A stretch of DNA of 64,000 nucleotides. Origin: Tridacna crocea (lineage: Eukaryota > Mollusca > Bivalvia > Cardiida > Cardiidae). A program made the translations under genes and the position numbers. The notes beneath the pieces were generated by a model that searched no databases, was not told the DNA's origin, and saw only the letters and a program-made list of their open reading frames with translations. Below, piece by piece: positions 1-10,639 of this stretch. Positions within the stretch are counted from its first letter, which is position 1; the number at the start of each line of letters is the position of its first letter. The stretch is taken from positions 3,329,001 to 3,393,000 of the forward strand of contig OX031063.1 of NCBI GenBank assembly GCA_943736015.1, in the 5' to 3' direction.

Positions 1-360
1 ACATCTTGTTTTATTATCCCCTGCCATAGGCGGAGGGATATAGTTTTAGCGTTGTCCATCCATCCGTCCTTCCGTCTGTCCGTGCGTCCTTCCTAGCAAA
101 TAGCTCCAATACCATTGGACGGAATTTCATGAAACTTTATTCACATATACAATGACCCATTCTCCCGTGACTTTTTTTTTTCGTTTTTTTGATTCAATGC
201 AAAATGGCCGACTGAGAGTGATTTTAAGTTTCACTTAAGTTACACTTAAGTACACTTTTAATGTTTGGAGTCTTCACTTCAAAACTATACAAAGTTTTTA
301 CATGGAACTTGTCGCATTTGCCACCTCCATTAGGAAATGCAGGAAAAACAGTTTCACCTA
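1..360. repeat. Dispersed repeat fragment, window edge
   Basis: Starts inside a repeat with the phrase CCCCTGCCATAGGCGGAGG, followed by short CCATCC/GTCC runs and a stretch about minimal-distance translation such as AAACTTTATTCACA. It has no coding frame of note. I take it as the head of a dispersed mollusc-type repeat that runs into the tandem array beginning near 360. Family membership is from memory and not certain. Confidence 0.4.
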
Positions 361-1290
361 CATTGACCGTGCAACATCACAGTTATTTGCCCTTGTTTTT
401 GTAATAAGGTGTCATGGAAAAAGGGGATTTCATGTTATATTTCATTCCATTTTTTTTTAAGGCAACTCATTCCACATTTCTTGACGGAATTGAATAGAAT
501 TTTGACAGAATATTTCTTGTCATGTCACCTATTGCATATTGTCAACATTTTGCGATTTGTACCTGGGTCATGAAAAAAGGGGGCTTCATGTTTTATTTCA
601 TTTTATTTCTTGTGAATGCAACTAGTCCCATATTTCTTGACAGAATTGAAATGAATTTCACAGAATGTTTCTCACCATTTGACCTCTTGCATATTCTCAA
701 GGTTTTACAATTTGTAGCTGCGTCATGAAAAAAGGGGGCTTCATGTTTTATTTCATTTTATTGCTTGTGAACGCAACTCGTCCAATATTTCTTGACAGAA
801 TTCAATGGGATTTTCACAGAATGTTTCTTATCATCTGAGCTATTGCATGTTCTCAAGGTTTTGCATTTTGTGGCTGCGTCATGAAAAAAGGGGGCTTCAT
901 GTTTTACTTTATTCTATTTCTTGTGAAGGCAACTCCTCCCACATTTCTTGGTAGATTTGAATGGAATTTTTACATTATCATGTGACCTAACACAACACCT
1001 CCCACATTTCTTGGCAGATTCGGATGGAATTTTCACATGATCATGTGACCTACGCCATATTGTCAAGGTTTTGGGATTTGTAGCTGCATCATGGAATAAG
1101 GGGGCTTCTTGTTATAATTTCATTTTTCACCTGTATCTCTTTAATTACTGGACATATCTCAACAGATTTGGATGAGATTTTCACAGATCATGCGACCTAG
1201 CACATGTTGTCAGGGTTTTGCAATTTATCACTGTATCATGGAAAAAGGGGACTTTATGTCAAATTTAATTTTTTGTCAGTATATCTCCAA
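360..1290. repeat. Tandem array, about 157-bp unit, six copies
   Basis: The phrase TCATGAAAAAAGGGGGCTTC or a close variant recurs near 411, 568, 725, 883, 1091 and 1236, giving a period of about 157 bp that loosens toward the right end. The units share TTTCTTGACAGAATTG and TCACAGAATGTTTCT blocks. The short open frame at 522-728 is just one unit of the array. Confidence 0.85.
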
Positions 1291-2285
1291 CTTTTATGAA
1301 ATGCCAAGTTCTGCCAAAAGGATACTTAATGTATAATCCTGTTATGGACCTCTTTTATATTTTTTTAAGTCGCACGTTTGTCAAAACGTTCGACTTTTTG
1401 CGATGAGCTCGAGGAGCTCAGGGTGGGTTGGGGGGTGTCTATAGTGGGTTGAAGAATCATGAAAAAAATTGGATCAAAAACGTCGTATATACTTCATAAA
1501 CGAGGTGCAGTTACTCTGCTTTAAACCCAATCGCTGTAGAACTACTTTTTCTTTGGTATGTCTGGAATTTGTTCTTTATGATGGGACTGGACCCGGTAAC
1601 TCATATAACTCATATACCTATGCTAGAAAAAGGAGAACGTGACTCAAATTTTAAATTAAAAAAAAATGCGGTTATTTTGTATATCATGTGAAAATTTAAC
1701 ATCTATCTTTGTTTAGATGGGTAAAGAAAACACAATTCAGCTAAGATATCCCCCATCAGTGCTTAATGTGAGTTTAAAAGGGATCGCGGATTAATATGGC
1801 TTATCGAGAGCACTTTACTGTAAATATTCATGTATTATCGAGACCGGTAGAGCTTCGCTTATAAAGGTGGAATTTCGGACTCGAGTGATGTCATTTGAAA
1901 TCAACTCTTTTAAACCATGCAAACCATGAATTCAGGGTTAAATATCGTAAAACTCGCTCTAAATTTGAAAATTTGTTTCGTTCCGCAGCTTTGACCTAGT
2001 TTGTAACGTACGTCTCGGATGAAACACCCCAAACCACTCGAATACCCCAAAACACCCAAAAACTATTCCATTACACATCAAAAAACTTCTGTAACATATA
2101 AAACTGCATGCGAAACGCTTACATACACGATTTTATGGAAATCAGACATGAACTTTTGCTATCAATTCTAGTATTTTAGGTCTTTGATCAGCTTAAGTTT
2201 GAAGTACAAAATTGTACTTTGATTAAGAAAATGCAAATGGCGGACGGGATAGAAAACAAACGCATATAACGATTAACACCAGTAA
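1291..2285. other. Intergenic DNA without recognised feature
   Basis: AT-rich sequence with no convincing exon, RNA gene or repeat structure visible to me. A short CCCCAAACCACTCGAATACC-like C/A-rich patch sits near 2027-2060. Confidence 0.5.
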
Positions 2286-2409
2286 AGTTAAAATGTTGAT
2301 TACTGCATTTGTTCGGACCCCAAAAGAGTGGCGACAAGGATATTGCATCCCCTCCGTATACAGTAAATACAACATGAAATATGGAACGCAAGGTAAAATA
2401 CAGCAATTA

Positions 2410-2580
2410 CGACCGTACATTGACAGTTGCACTGTTGAGGGGTTTACAGTCAAAACGTACTCAAACCAAAACGTACCCAAGTCAAAACGAACCCGAATGG
2501 AGTCAAAACTTAACCAAATGAAGTCTAAACCTACCCAAGTGGAGTCAAAACGTACCCAATGTGTAGTCAAAATGAACACA
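2410..2580. repeat. Degenerate minisatellite of GTCAAAACGTACCCAA units
   Basis: GTCAAAACGTACTCAA, CCAAAACGTACCCAA, GTCAAAACGAACCCG, GTCAAAACTTAACCAA, GTCTAAACCTACCCAA and GTCAAAACGTACCCAA follow each other with short spacers. The lysine- and threonine-rich frame at 2293-2583 is a by-product of this array. Confidence 0.7.
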
Positions 2581-2935
2581 TGATTTTTATAGTATTTCTA
2601 ACTTCAATTTGTGTAAAAATTAATAGAAATTACGTATTCGTCATCATGACGATATATGTAACTCTTGCTTTATTTTGAATTTGCCTTACATGATTAAAAC
2701 CAATGATGAAACTTATTTAACAATAAACATAGCGAAGTCAATCAAATGCTTAGTGATAAAATCACTTTTTTCTTTCTATTTTTTTTTTTAAGGAAGATAA
2801 AGTTACTATTAATGAAAAAAAAAAAGCATATTGAATACTTCAAAAATATTTATCCATCATTATAAAAATATGTTTTATATAAAAAAAAACATAAGCATCA
2901 GCACATTTAAAGAAATGATATAACAGAAAAATGTG

Positions 2936-3190
2936 ATACATTAATTACATTGTTTGGAAAGCAAAGATACAATTTCAACACTCAAAAACAGTGTAACAAA
3001 TTTAATGTGGTGATTAACCCATTACCACACAATCCCTAGTTTCGACTACCCTGAGAAAGAATTTGATACAATAATTACATTGTTTGGATAGCAAAGATAC
3101 AATTTCAAAACTCAAAAAGAGTGTAACAAATTTAATGTGGTGATTAACCCATTACCACACAATCCCTAGTTTCGACTACCCTGAGAAAGA
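2936..3190. repeat. Tandem duplication including a MITE end
   Basis: A block of about 128 bp occurs twice in direct orientation (about 2936-3062 and 3063-3190). Each copy starts near GATACA.TAATTACATTG and ends with the first 45-50 bp of the TTAA MITE (TTAACCCATTACCACACA to CTGAGAAAGAA). Only the second copy continues into a full MITE. Confidence 0.8.
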
Positions 3191-3363
3191 AGCCTTTAGA
3201 ACACATTGTGGGAAAGGGAAAAAAATGCATTTTCTCCTTTTCCCACAATTTTTTCTAACCTTCACAAAACAAATTTCAAATTTTCTGTCACTTTTATTTT
3301 GTCGTCTGCAAATGCTTTCAATTTGGACAAGCCTAAAATTGGGCTGGTCTGGTAATGAGTTAA
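3144..3363 (+). mobile_element. TTAA hairpin MITE copy
   Basis: Full-length copy with TTAACCCATTACCACAC at the left end and GGTAATGAGTTAA at the right. The right flank carries TTTGTCGTCTGCAAATGC, diagnostic of the family. The central hairpin is damaged: the apex is deleted so that GGGAAAAAAATGC runs directly into ATTTTCTCC. Confidence 0.9.
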
Positions 3364-3559
3364 ACTAATTATTCACAATGGTCTTTAACCTGTTGTAGAT
3401 TGCATAGTTATTAATTACTTTGCAAATATTTTTTATAATTTGAGAGTCAGTTTGGTTGAGATGAAAAACCTTCGGACTGTTTTTTCAGCTAACCTGAGCA
3501 CAACATGCTCAAGGGAAGCTTTTAGGATCACCTGGTGTCTGTCATCCGTCATGCGTCAT

Positions 3560-4480
3560 CAACAATTCTTTAAACATCAACTCCTCCAAAACCGCTGGGC
3601 CAATATGGACCAAACTTGGCTGGAATGTTCCTTGGGAGGTCCTCTTTGAAAATTGTTCACAGAATTTGATTACGTCAAAAGTTTTGGTTGCCATGGCAAC
3701 CAAACAGTTTTCTAAGAAATTCTTTAAAAATCTTCTTCTCTGAAACAGCTGGCCAGATTTTAAAATAATTTCACAGAGATGTTCCTTAAGTGACCCTTTC
3801 CAAAACTTTTTCGTGAAATTTTGATCAGTCAAGAAACATGACTCTGGTGAATGGGGGCTATTTGCACTATACAGGAATGAAGAAATTCTAAAAAATTCTT
3901 CTTCTCAGAAACCACTGGTCATATTTTTAAATAATTTCTCAGGGATGTTCTATGGGTGACCCTTTTCAAAAATTGTTTGCGAAATTTCAATCCGTCAAGA
4001 AACATGGCTCTGGTGAATGGGGGCTACTTGTACTTATATGGACATGCAGAAATTCTTGAAAATTCTTACTTCTCTGAAACGGCTGATCAGATATTGAAAA
4101 AAGTTCACAGAGATGTTCCTTGGGTGACCCTTTTAAAAACTTGTTCGCGAAATTTTGATTTGCCAAGAAACATGGCTCAGGTGAATTGGGGCTACTATAT
4201 GGAAATGAAGAATTTCTTGAAAATTCACCTTCTCTGAAACCCATGATCAGATTTTAAAATAATTTCAAAGCAATCTTCCTTGGGTGACCATTTTCAAAAA
4301 TGTTTTCGAAATTCTGATCCATCAAGAAACATGGCTCTGGTAAATGGGGTCCACTTGCACTATTCGGACATGAAGAAATTCTTGAAAATTCTTCTTCACT
4401 GAAATGGTTGGTCAGATTTTGAAATGATTTCACAGAGATGTCCCTTATGTGTCCCTTTTCAAAAATTGTCAAGTGCTAGC
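3560..4480. repeat. Tandem array, about 167-bp unit
   Basis: AGAAACATGGCTCTGGTGAA or a variant recurs near 3832, 4000, 4168 and 4327. Each unit also has TTCACAGAGATGTTCCTT and GGGTGACCCTTTTCAAAA. Several short overlapping frames on both strands arise from the array and are not genes. Confidence 0.85.
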
Positions 4481-5080
4481 ATCGGTATGCAGTGGCACTG
4501 TTTCAGTAAGTTCCAAGTAATAGAGGTGACCAATGACATACATTTAATATTGTTTTGGGTATATTATGTCAGGCTATATGCCAACATTGATATATTAAAG
4601 AAAAAGAAAAATGAAAAGATCTAACTTGGTGGGAAGCTGCCTATTACAAGTAACTGCATTTGCTCAAGTAAATTGCAGACTAGTCAAAATCGAAGAATTG
4701 CTGAAAACTAATCAAATTTGACTACACCATTAAATTTGAGTCTAATTGGAAGAAAACCTTGAGTAAAAAAAAATGAGTTTTTCTTTCTTTCAGCTCTGTT
4801 TTCCAAAGCTGTTTGAATTACGTAAAAGCAAGATTGTCCTGTAAAAGGGTGATGACCATCTATCAGTCCCAAAATATCAAGGTTTCACCATTAGTGCGAC
4901 TTTCAGGACCTTCAGTCCTTTGATTATGTAATGAAATCCTGTGCCATGGAACAAGGGAGCTTAATGTATAATTTCATCATGGACCAATAACAAAAAGGCC
5001 ACATGTACATGCAAAACAGAATACCTCCTATATGTTTGTATCAAAAAAGGTCTTTTTCGGCAGGGGATATCATTTCAACG
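4481..5080. other. Intergenic DNA without recognised feature
   Basis: AT-rich DNA with only short frames. I see no splice-bounded exon and no repeat of the families described elsewhere in the window. Confidence 0.4.
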
Positions 5081-5089
5081 AAATGGCTT

Positions 5090-5416
5090 GTTCTACTCAA
5101 TTTTCTCTTCCCTTTTGAAAAAGATTTTCAACTTTTGAGTCATAATTATTTTGTTGTCTACAAAACTTTTGATTTGGGCAAAGCTAAAATTTTGTTGTTG
5201 GATAAGAGGGCAAAGGATGAGAGGCCTAAAAAGAAAACTTTTAGAACATAGTGTGATATGGAGAAAAGGCTTGCAACCAGCATTTTCTCCTTTTCACAAA
5301 ATGTTTTCAGTTCCTTTCAAAATTAATTTTGATTTAAAAGTCACATTTATTTTGTCGTCTGTTTATGCTTTGAATTTGGACAAGGCTAAAATTTTGTTTT
5401 CTGTTAAAGGGTAAAG
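5090..5416 (+). mobile_element. Two degraded TTAA MITE fragments
   Basis: TTTTGTTGTCTACAAAACTTTTGATTTGG near 5149 and TTTTGTCGTCTG.TTATGCTTTGAATTTGGACAAGG near 5354 match the MITE right half. GAGAAAAGG...CAGCATTTTCTCC near 5262-5292 is a broken hairpin. Both fragments are in plus orientation. Confidence 0.65.
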
Positions 5417-5421
5417 TGAAT

Positions 5422-5650
5422 TTAAGTCTTTTCCCACACAACAAATTTAAGTTTCTTCTAAAACTGAGAGCATCCACAGATGACAGATCCAGAATAGGTA
5501 CAAATGATCTTTAGGTCTCTGATAGGGTAGAAAATATTTTGGGAAAAGGAGAAATGCTGGTCACCAGCAGTTTCTCCGTTTCCCAAAATGTTTTCAAAAG
5601 CCTTCATCAACAAGGTCGATAAAACTCGGGATTGTGTGGGAAACAGTTAA
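5422..5650 (-). mobile_element. TTAA hairpin MITE copy, first of a chain of three
   Basis: Right half first (degenerate), hairpin at about 5535-5600 with GGGAAAAGGAGAAATGCTGG and its complement. It ends GGGATTGTGTGGGAAACAGTTAA. The terminal TTAA at 5647-5650 is shared with the next copy. Confidence 0.85.
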
Positions 5651-5856
5651 ATCTTTACCAAACAATCCCGACTTTGACGACCCTAAACATCGTTGGAAAA
5701 GGAGAAAATGCTTGTAACTAGTATTTTCTCCTTTTCCCACAGTGTTTTCCACCACCTCAATGAAAAGGTCTATTATTTGAGCCCAATCTAAATTGTCTTC
5801 TGCAAATGCTTTTGATTTTAACAAGTCCAAAATTTTGTCATGTGGTAAAGAGTTAA
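5647..5856 (+). mobile_element. TTAA hairpin MITE copy, second of the chain
   Basis: Left end TTAAATCTTTACCAAACAATC. The hairpin apex is CTTGTAACTAG. The right end is TGTGGTAAAGAGTTAA, and the TTAA at 5853-5856 is shared with the third copy. Confidence 0.85.
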
Positions 5857-6081
5857 CCCATTACCACACAATCCCTACTTTTGTCACCCTAGAGAAAAAA
5901 GCCTTTAGAAAACATTGTGGGAAAAGGAGAAAATGCTGGTAACCAGCATTTTCTCCTTTTCCCACAATGTTTTCTACCATTCACAAAACAAATTTCAATT
6001 TTTCAGTCACTCTTATTTTGTCATCTGCAAATTCCTTCGATTTGGACCAGTCTAAAATATTGTTGTTTGGTAATAGGTTAA
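5853..6081 (+). mobile_element. TTAA hairpin MITE copy, third of the chain
   Basis: Near-consensus copy with an intact central hairpin of about 67 bp (about 5908-5975). Ends are TTAACCCATTACCACAC and GTTTGGTAATAGGTTAA. Confidence 0.92.
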
Positions 6082-6207
6082 ACTGAACTTATCATTGATA
6101 TCCAATTCTCTTATTTTCCAGATATTGATGCGGAAAAAAAGAACTAGCGACTTTCTCTGTGGAACAATACAGTGCCTTCATTGACTTCTACATAATTATT
6201 TTTCTAG

Positions 6208-6309
6208 ATCGAAGATGTTGTTGTTTTCAAATCAGTCTCTGAAATGTACAAGACAACTTGCAGTGCAGTTTCAGACATCGTGGACCAAGATCAGAAGATG
6301 CAGAATTAG
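6208..6309 (+). CDS. Possible terminal coding exon, function unknown
   Basis: A TTTTTCTAG acceptor-like sequence precedes a 102-nt open stretch (33 codons plus TAG) reading IEDVVVFKSVSEMYKTTC and then SAVSDIVDQDQKMQN. The composition is mixed and amphipathic, unlike the repeat-derived frames around it. I do not recognise the protein, and no partner exon was found upstream. It could be the last exon of a gene reaching in from the left, a remnant, or chance. Confidence 0.25.
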   Translation: MEDVVVFKSVSEMYKTTCSAVSDIVDQDQKMQN

Positions 6310-6389
6310 CAGTCTCTTTTCGACCAACATCATTTTGTAAAATATTTCAGCCCAAACTATCTTCATGTTCCATCAATGTAACACTTTAC

Positions 6390-6623
6390 TTAACCCTTTC
6401 CTAGATAATTCCTGGTTTTTAGTGACCCTGAGAAGGAAGCCTTCTGAAAACATTGTGGGAAAAGGAGAAAATGCTGGTAACCAGCATTTTCTCCTTTTCC
6501 CACTATGTTTTCTTCCCTTCCCTAAACAAATTTCAGTTTTTTCTTCACATTAATTTTGTTGTCTGTACATGCTCCCAATTTTGAGTAGTCTACAATAATG
6601 TCATTTGGTAACAAGTTGATTAA
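6390..6623 (+). mobile_element. TTAA hairpin MITE copy
   Basis: Left end TTAACCCTTTCCTAGATAATTC, intact hairpin with one change (CCCACTATG), right end CATTTGGTAACAAGTTGATTAA. Confidence 0.88.
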
Positions 6624-6764
6624 CCATTTGACACCCAAATTGTAGGCTTTTTGCCTGGATTATAAGTATTTGCAGATGACAGTTTTAATGTGATTAAAAT
6701 GGTGGATATGACTTTGATAGAGTAGAAAACATTGTAGGAAAAGGAGAAAATGCTGGTTACCAGT
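6620..6764 (-). mobile_element. Truncated TTAA MITE
   Basis: TTAACCATTTGACACC followed by a GCAGATGACAG block and the first hairpin arm. It breaks off just after the apex GGTTACCAG, so the other half is lost. Confidence 0.75.
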
Positions 6765-7080
6765 GTATCGCCCTATATATTTTTGTATGTCCATATATTG
6801 TTTTTTAGGCACCATAAACCAATGCATCAAGTTTTTGTCGCAGAATGAACAAATATCTGTAATAGAAGTTCAAATACAATTAATTCAGATCAGGCTCTGC
6901 ATATTGCAGTGTGTTAACTTGGTCTATGGTTTATGCCTTTGTCCTATTTTGTGGACAACAGAAGGTTTAAATCGGATCCCAGCCATGGGGTTGTAAAAAC
7001 TAAGTTATTTCAAACAGGCAAAATTGATGTTGTGTCGGCAATGACCTGTTGTTTTTATCCTTTGCCAAAGAATTTGATGT
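6765..7080. other. Intergenic DNA without recognised feature
   Basis: No exon with splice signals or known repeat is seen. Overlapping frames at 6763-6996 and 6933-7136 show no family resemblance. Confidence 0.4.
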
Positions 7081-7082
7081 AT

Positions 7083-7300
7083 CAACCTATTACCACACAA
7101 TCCCTACTTTTGATGCCCCTGAGAAAGAAGCCTTAAGAAAACAATGTGGGAAAAGGAGAAAATTCTGGTAAACATCATTTTCTCCTTTTCCCACACAGTT
7201 TTCTACCCTTCATCAAACAAATTACAAATTTTCAGACACTTATTTTGTCGTCTGCAAATGCTGTCGATTTGGACAAACCTGTCATTTGGTAACACGTTAA
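7083..7300 (+). mobile_element. TTAA hairpin MITE copy
   Basis: Left end CAACCTATTACCACACAATC (TTAA mutated to TCAA), slightly damaged hairpin (apex GGTAAACATC), right end CATTTGGTAACACGTTAA. Confidence 0.87.
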
Positions 7301-7344
7301 CAGAGCTCCAGAAAAGAGGGAGAGATGGTATTCTAAATCCATTA

Positions 7345-7436
7345 TCTCTCTTCTAAACCCTTTGTTGTGGGTACTTATTAGAATTGTCTCAATGAGACAG
7401 TTCTACTGAGTACCCACAACAAATGGTTTAGAGGAG
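7345..7436. repeat. Inverted repeat
   Basis: CTAAACCCTTTGTTGTGGGT on the left is mirrored by ACCCACAACAAATGGTTTAG on the right. The inner part AATTGTCTCA/TGAGACAGTT completes a fold-back of about 90 bp. It is not related to the TTAA MITE hairpin. Confidence 0.75.
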
Positions 7437-7489
7437 AATAACTAATATTTTCCATTTTTGAAATGAAAATTACTCCCTCTGTATTAATG

Positions 7490-7665
7490 ACATGTTTGAA
7501 GTAAGAAAATTCTGGTAACCAGCATTTTTCTACTTTGCCTGCAGTGCTTTCTTACTCTTTTTATATATTCAAACCCATTCACCTTTTGGCAAATTAACTT
7601 ATCGTCTGCAAATGCTTTGAATATAGGAAAGTCTAAAAGATTTTTTAATTGGTAGAGAATGGAAG
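7490..7665 (+). mobile_element. Degraded TTAA MITE
   Basis: Residual hairpin GAAAATTCTGGTAACCAGCA at about 7505 and a right half with CGTCTGCAAATGCTTTGAAT. The terminal repeats are worn away. Confidence 0.65.
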
Positions 7666-7763
7666 GATTATTGGTGAAATATAGACATTGCAACTGTAAT
7701 GCCACCTTTTGTTAGAATTCAGGGAGAAAATGAAATTGCTTTAAATATATACACGTATTATCT

Positions 7764-7975
7764 TTAAACCTTTACCGGTATCTCTAATTGATCCTAAATA
7801 ACAGCAAGGATGAAGCTGTTTCTTATGTGTATATGACACCTTTTGTTAGAGTAGAAAACATTGTGGCAAAAGGTGAAATTGCTCGTCGCGAGCAATTTCA
7901 CCTTTTGCCACAATGTTTTCCAAAGGGTCCTACAAGCAATGCGTAGAAATGAGTATCTATGGAGTAAAGGGCTAA
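7764..7975 (-). mobile_element. TTAA MITE, third subfamily, with mirrored hairpin changes
   Basis: Ends TTAAACCTTTACCGGTA and ATCTATGGAGTAAAGGGCTAA mark a subfamily shared with 58425-58654. The hairpin at 7854-7920 is a perfect palindrome but differs from the window consensus at four positions per arm, each mirrored in the other arm (GTGGCAAAAGGTGAAATTGC with its exact complement). Confidence 0.85.
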
Positions 7976-8408
7976 GTAGATGCACTAAGGCCCCTTTTGC
8001 CAGAGTGTTGGTCAGCTATTCTTTTGTTACATTGATTGATCAATTGATTGATCGATCAATCAATCAATTGATTACCTCTCTTGCTTTGAATGTTAGAAAA
8101 ATGGATTTGGCATATTACTATAAATATGACTCTTGAAGCACCTGAACAATCTGCAAGCAGAGTTGTCGTTCGTTACTCTCACCATACATCTCTGCGATGG
8201 GCTAAATGACAAGAATCTTGTCAGACTGAGAAAAAGGTGTTTTGTTACTGTTTAAGTGTTTCATATGTATCATTATAAAGTAGACAAAGGAAATATGATT
8301 CTGGATACATTATAGGTGCATTCAAACTGATGAATTTACCTGTATACAATGGAACTATTTTTTTCGAGCTTCTTTACTGATTAGAATCTTCCGCCAGTTA
8401 TAACAAAA

Positions 8409-8845
8409 ATGGCTGCACCCATGAATGATGACAACATTTTTGACACACCGATGGATCTTAGATTATTAGATTAAAAAACAAGTTATCGTCCTTTAAAAGA
8501 CATGTAAGCTTTTCTTAAAATCCCTCTGGCCGTATGCTGTTTGAACAGCACACAAAGTAATTGATATTGGTCTTTCTTTTACCGGCGTTTGTGTCGCCAT
8601 TTTGAGTTCTGGTCATGTGACGAAAGTATCACATAATGACAGACTACTTTTTGAGTCCAGAGGTGAATGTGAATGATTCGGAGTGCCAGAGAGTGGCACC
8701 TGAAGTGGATACAATGGAAGAAAACAATTGTGTTAAAAGGAAAGGATTCCTTGCTCTTTGTTCGCCATTAGCTCCTATTGGTGCAAAGTTTCGAAATTTA
8801 TTTCACTGCAGCCTGTTTTGTAGTAGGTTAGATATTGCAATCTAA
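8409..8845 (+). other. Possible first-exon region, unsupported
   Basis: Two ATGs in fair context open short frames: 8409-8474 (21 codons starting MAAPMNDDNIFD) and 8636-8845 (MTDYFLSPEVNVND...). The interval between includes a TTTGTGTCGCCATTTTGAG stretch. I recognise neither peptide and see no convincing donor site, so this is only a place where a host gene might begin. Confidence 0.15.
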
Positions 8846-9053
8846 ATGTAGGTCATTGAGGTATTAAGGCATTATCAGTTTATTTCTTTCATTTGTCAGA
8901 GTCGATGTAGTTCATCACGTGTTGTTGTGTACAGCGCTTTTACTCCGTAGGACGCATAAGCAGGTTGATGGACACTTTAACTTTGTCTTTTTTCAATCTC
9001 GTCATATGTAGCATAATTACATGTACATTTATGATTATTATAGCCTCTTTTGT

Positions 9054-9311
9054 TTAACTCTTTACCACACAATCCCGACTTTTAACTACCCTGCAAGAGA
9101 AGACTTTTGACTCAAAAACTAAAATTTTTACCTGGACTTGTAGAAAACATTGTGGGAAAAGGAGAAAATGCTGGTTACCAGCATTTTCTCCTTTTCCCAC
9201 AATGTTTTCTAACATTTCAGAAACAAATCATTTGAGCTACAGTTAATTTGTCGTCTGCAAATTATTTGTATTTGGATCAGTCTGAGATTCTGTCGTGTGG
9301 TAAAGCGTTAA
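9054..9311 (+). mobile_element. TTAA hairpin MITE copy
   Basis: Left end TTAACTCTTTACCACACAATC, perfect hairpin at about 9143-9211, right half with TTTGTCGTCTGCAAATTA, right end GTGTGGTAAAGCGTTAA. A short extra block before the hairpin makes it longer than usual. Confidence 0.92.
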
Positions 9312-9467
9312 TAATTCACTAATATTTAATCTTCAAGGCTTTTTTTTCTGTCATAGATTGTAAAGCAAAACAGTTTAACAACTGACGTAAGAAATTATCA
9401 TACAATTCTCCAGCATACAAGTACTTTCAGCTCACTAAAGATTACAAAGTTTTAGAATTTACTCTTC

Positions 9468-9743
9468 AGCACGTAGCAGAATTTTAGACTAGCCAGAGTT
9501 TAAAGTATGTGCAGACGACAAAGAAAAAATGTCACTTAAATGAAAGTTTTTGTTTGTGAACGAGTATAAAAAACATTGCAGTAATAGGAAGAAATGCTGC
9601 TTATTAGCTTATGTTTCCTTAACTACAATGTTTTCTATCTTGTAAGAAATGGATCCCATTATTTGAACCATTTGTCTTTTGTCGTCTGCAAATGCTTTGA
9701 ATTTAGACAAGTCTAAATTTTGTCGTCTGATAAAGTGATAAGC
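9468..9743. mobile_element. Palindromised MITE: both halves are right halves
   Basis: Both ends carry the diagnostic right-half sequence. GTGCAGACGACAAAG sits on the left, and TTTGTCGTCTGCAAATGC on the right, in inverted orientation. The left-half sequence (ACAATCCCTAC...) is absent. The hairpin core is degenerate but still folds. The element has therefore become symmetric over about 120 bp per arm. Confidence 0.7.
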
Positions 9744-9879
9744 ACCATTCTTTTAGTGCTCCCTGATAATTATCTTTTTTCTGCACTCTGTTGGTGTTCA
9801 AGTATTTTTTTTCTGTTCATATTTTTATGTTGTAGACCTTGAGGAGGGGGGAAAAAATCATAATGAAGTGACGTATGGC

Positions 9880-10205
9880 CTGCAAGATCAAGACGTGAAA
9901 AGAGGCATTGGCACATTTGCGTAAAGTGTTGTCTCGGATCAGCCTGCGCAGTTCGCAAAGGCTAATTCGAGACGACACTTTACGACTGCATCTGATTTTT
10001 GTCCTACAGTAGACTTGCATGAAACAGAAAATTATGAGAATGGAAAGTATAGTCTTGGATAATTGTGTGTGGACTGCGCAGGCTGATCCGAGACTACTCA
10101 AAATGCAAAATTACATGAGAATGGAAAGTGTAGTCTTGGATAACCATGTGTGGTTCATCCAAGACTGCACATAATGCATTTGTATGAATGCCACTTTTCA
10201 CATGC
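9880..10205. repeat. Hairpin repeat of the TCTCGGATCAGCCTG family
   Basis: Contains AAAGTGTTGTCTCGGATCAG and its partner CGAGACGACACTTT, followed by two further copies of a GGAAAGT.TAGTCTTGGATAA block with intervening GACTGCGCAGGCTGATCC. A related unit lies at 13430-13640 and a fragment at 20030-20120. Confidence 0.7.
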
Positions 10206-10408
10206 TGCAGGCCAATATATTCATGATTATATACTATGTTACATGCTCTTTAGTTGTTTATATATTTGTCTTTTTTCTGTAGAGTTAGCTTCCTCGTATT
10301 TTGCGCAAAAATCAAAGATGTATTCTAGTTTTTGTCAGTATTTCATAATTAAGAGTAGAGCTTGTGTTCAATCCATTTCCTACATAAACACATTTGTGAT
10401 CCCAGGTA

Positions 10409-10639
10409 ACAACCCTTTACCATCGGACAAAATTTTTAGAAATGTCTGAATTGAAAGAATTTGTAGATGACCAAATTAATGCAGCTGAAATGCTGAAATT
10501 TGTCTTTGAAAGGGTAGGAGAAAGCATTGGGAAAAGGAGCAAAAGCTGATCAGCAGTGTTCTCTCCTTTTTCCACAATGTTTTCAACAGCCTGGTTTTTC
10601 AAATTTGTAAAAAGTCAGGGTTGTGGGGTAAAGGGTTAA
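10409..10639 (-). mobile_element. TTAA hairpin MITE copy, diverged
   Basis: Left end ACAACCCTTTACCATCGGAC, hairpin apex AGCTGATCAGCAGT, right end GTGGGGTAAAGGGTTAA. TTAA 10636-10639 is shared with the next copy. Confidence 0.8.
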
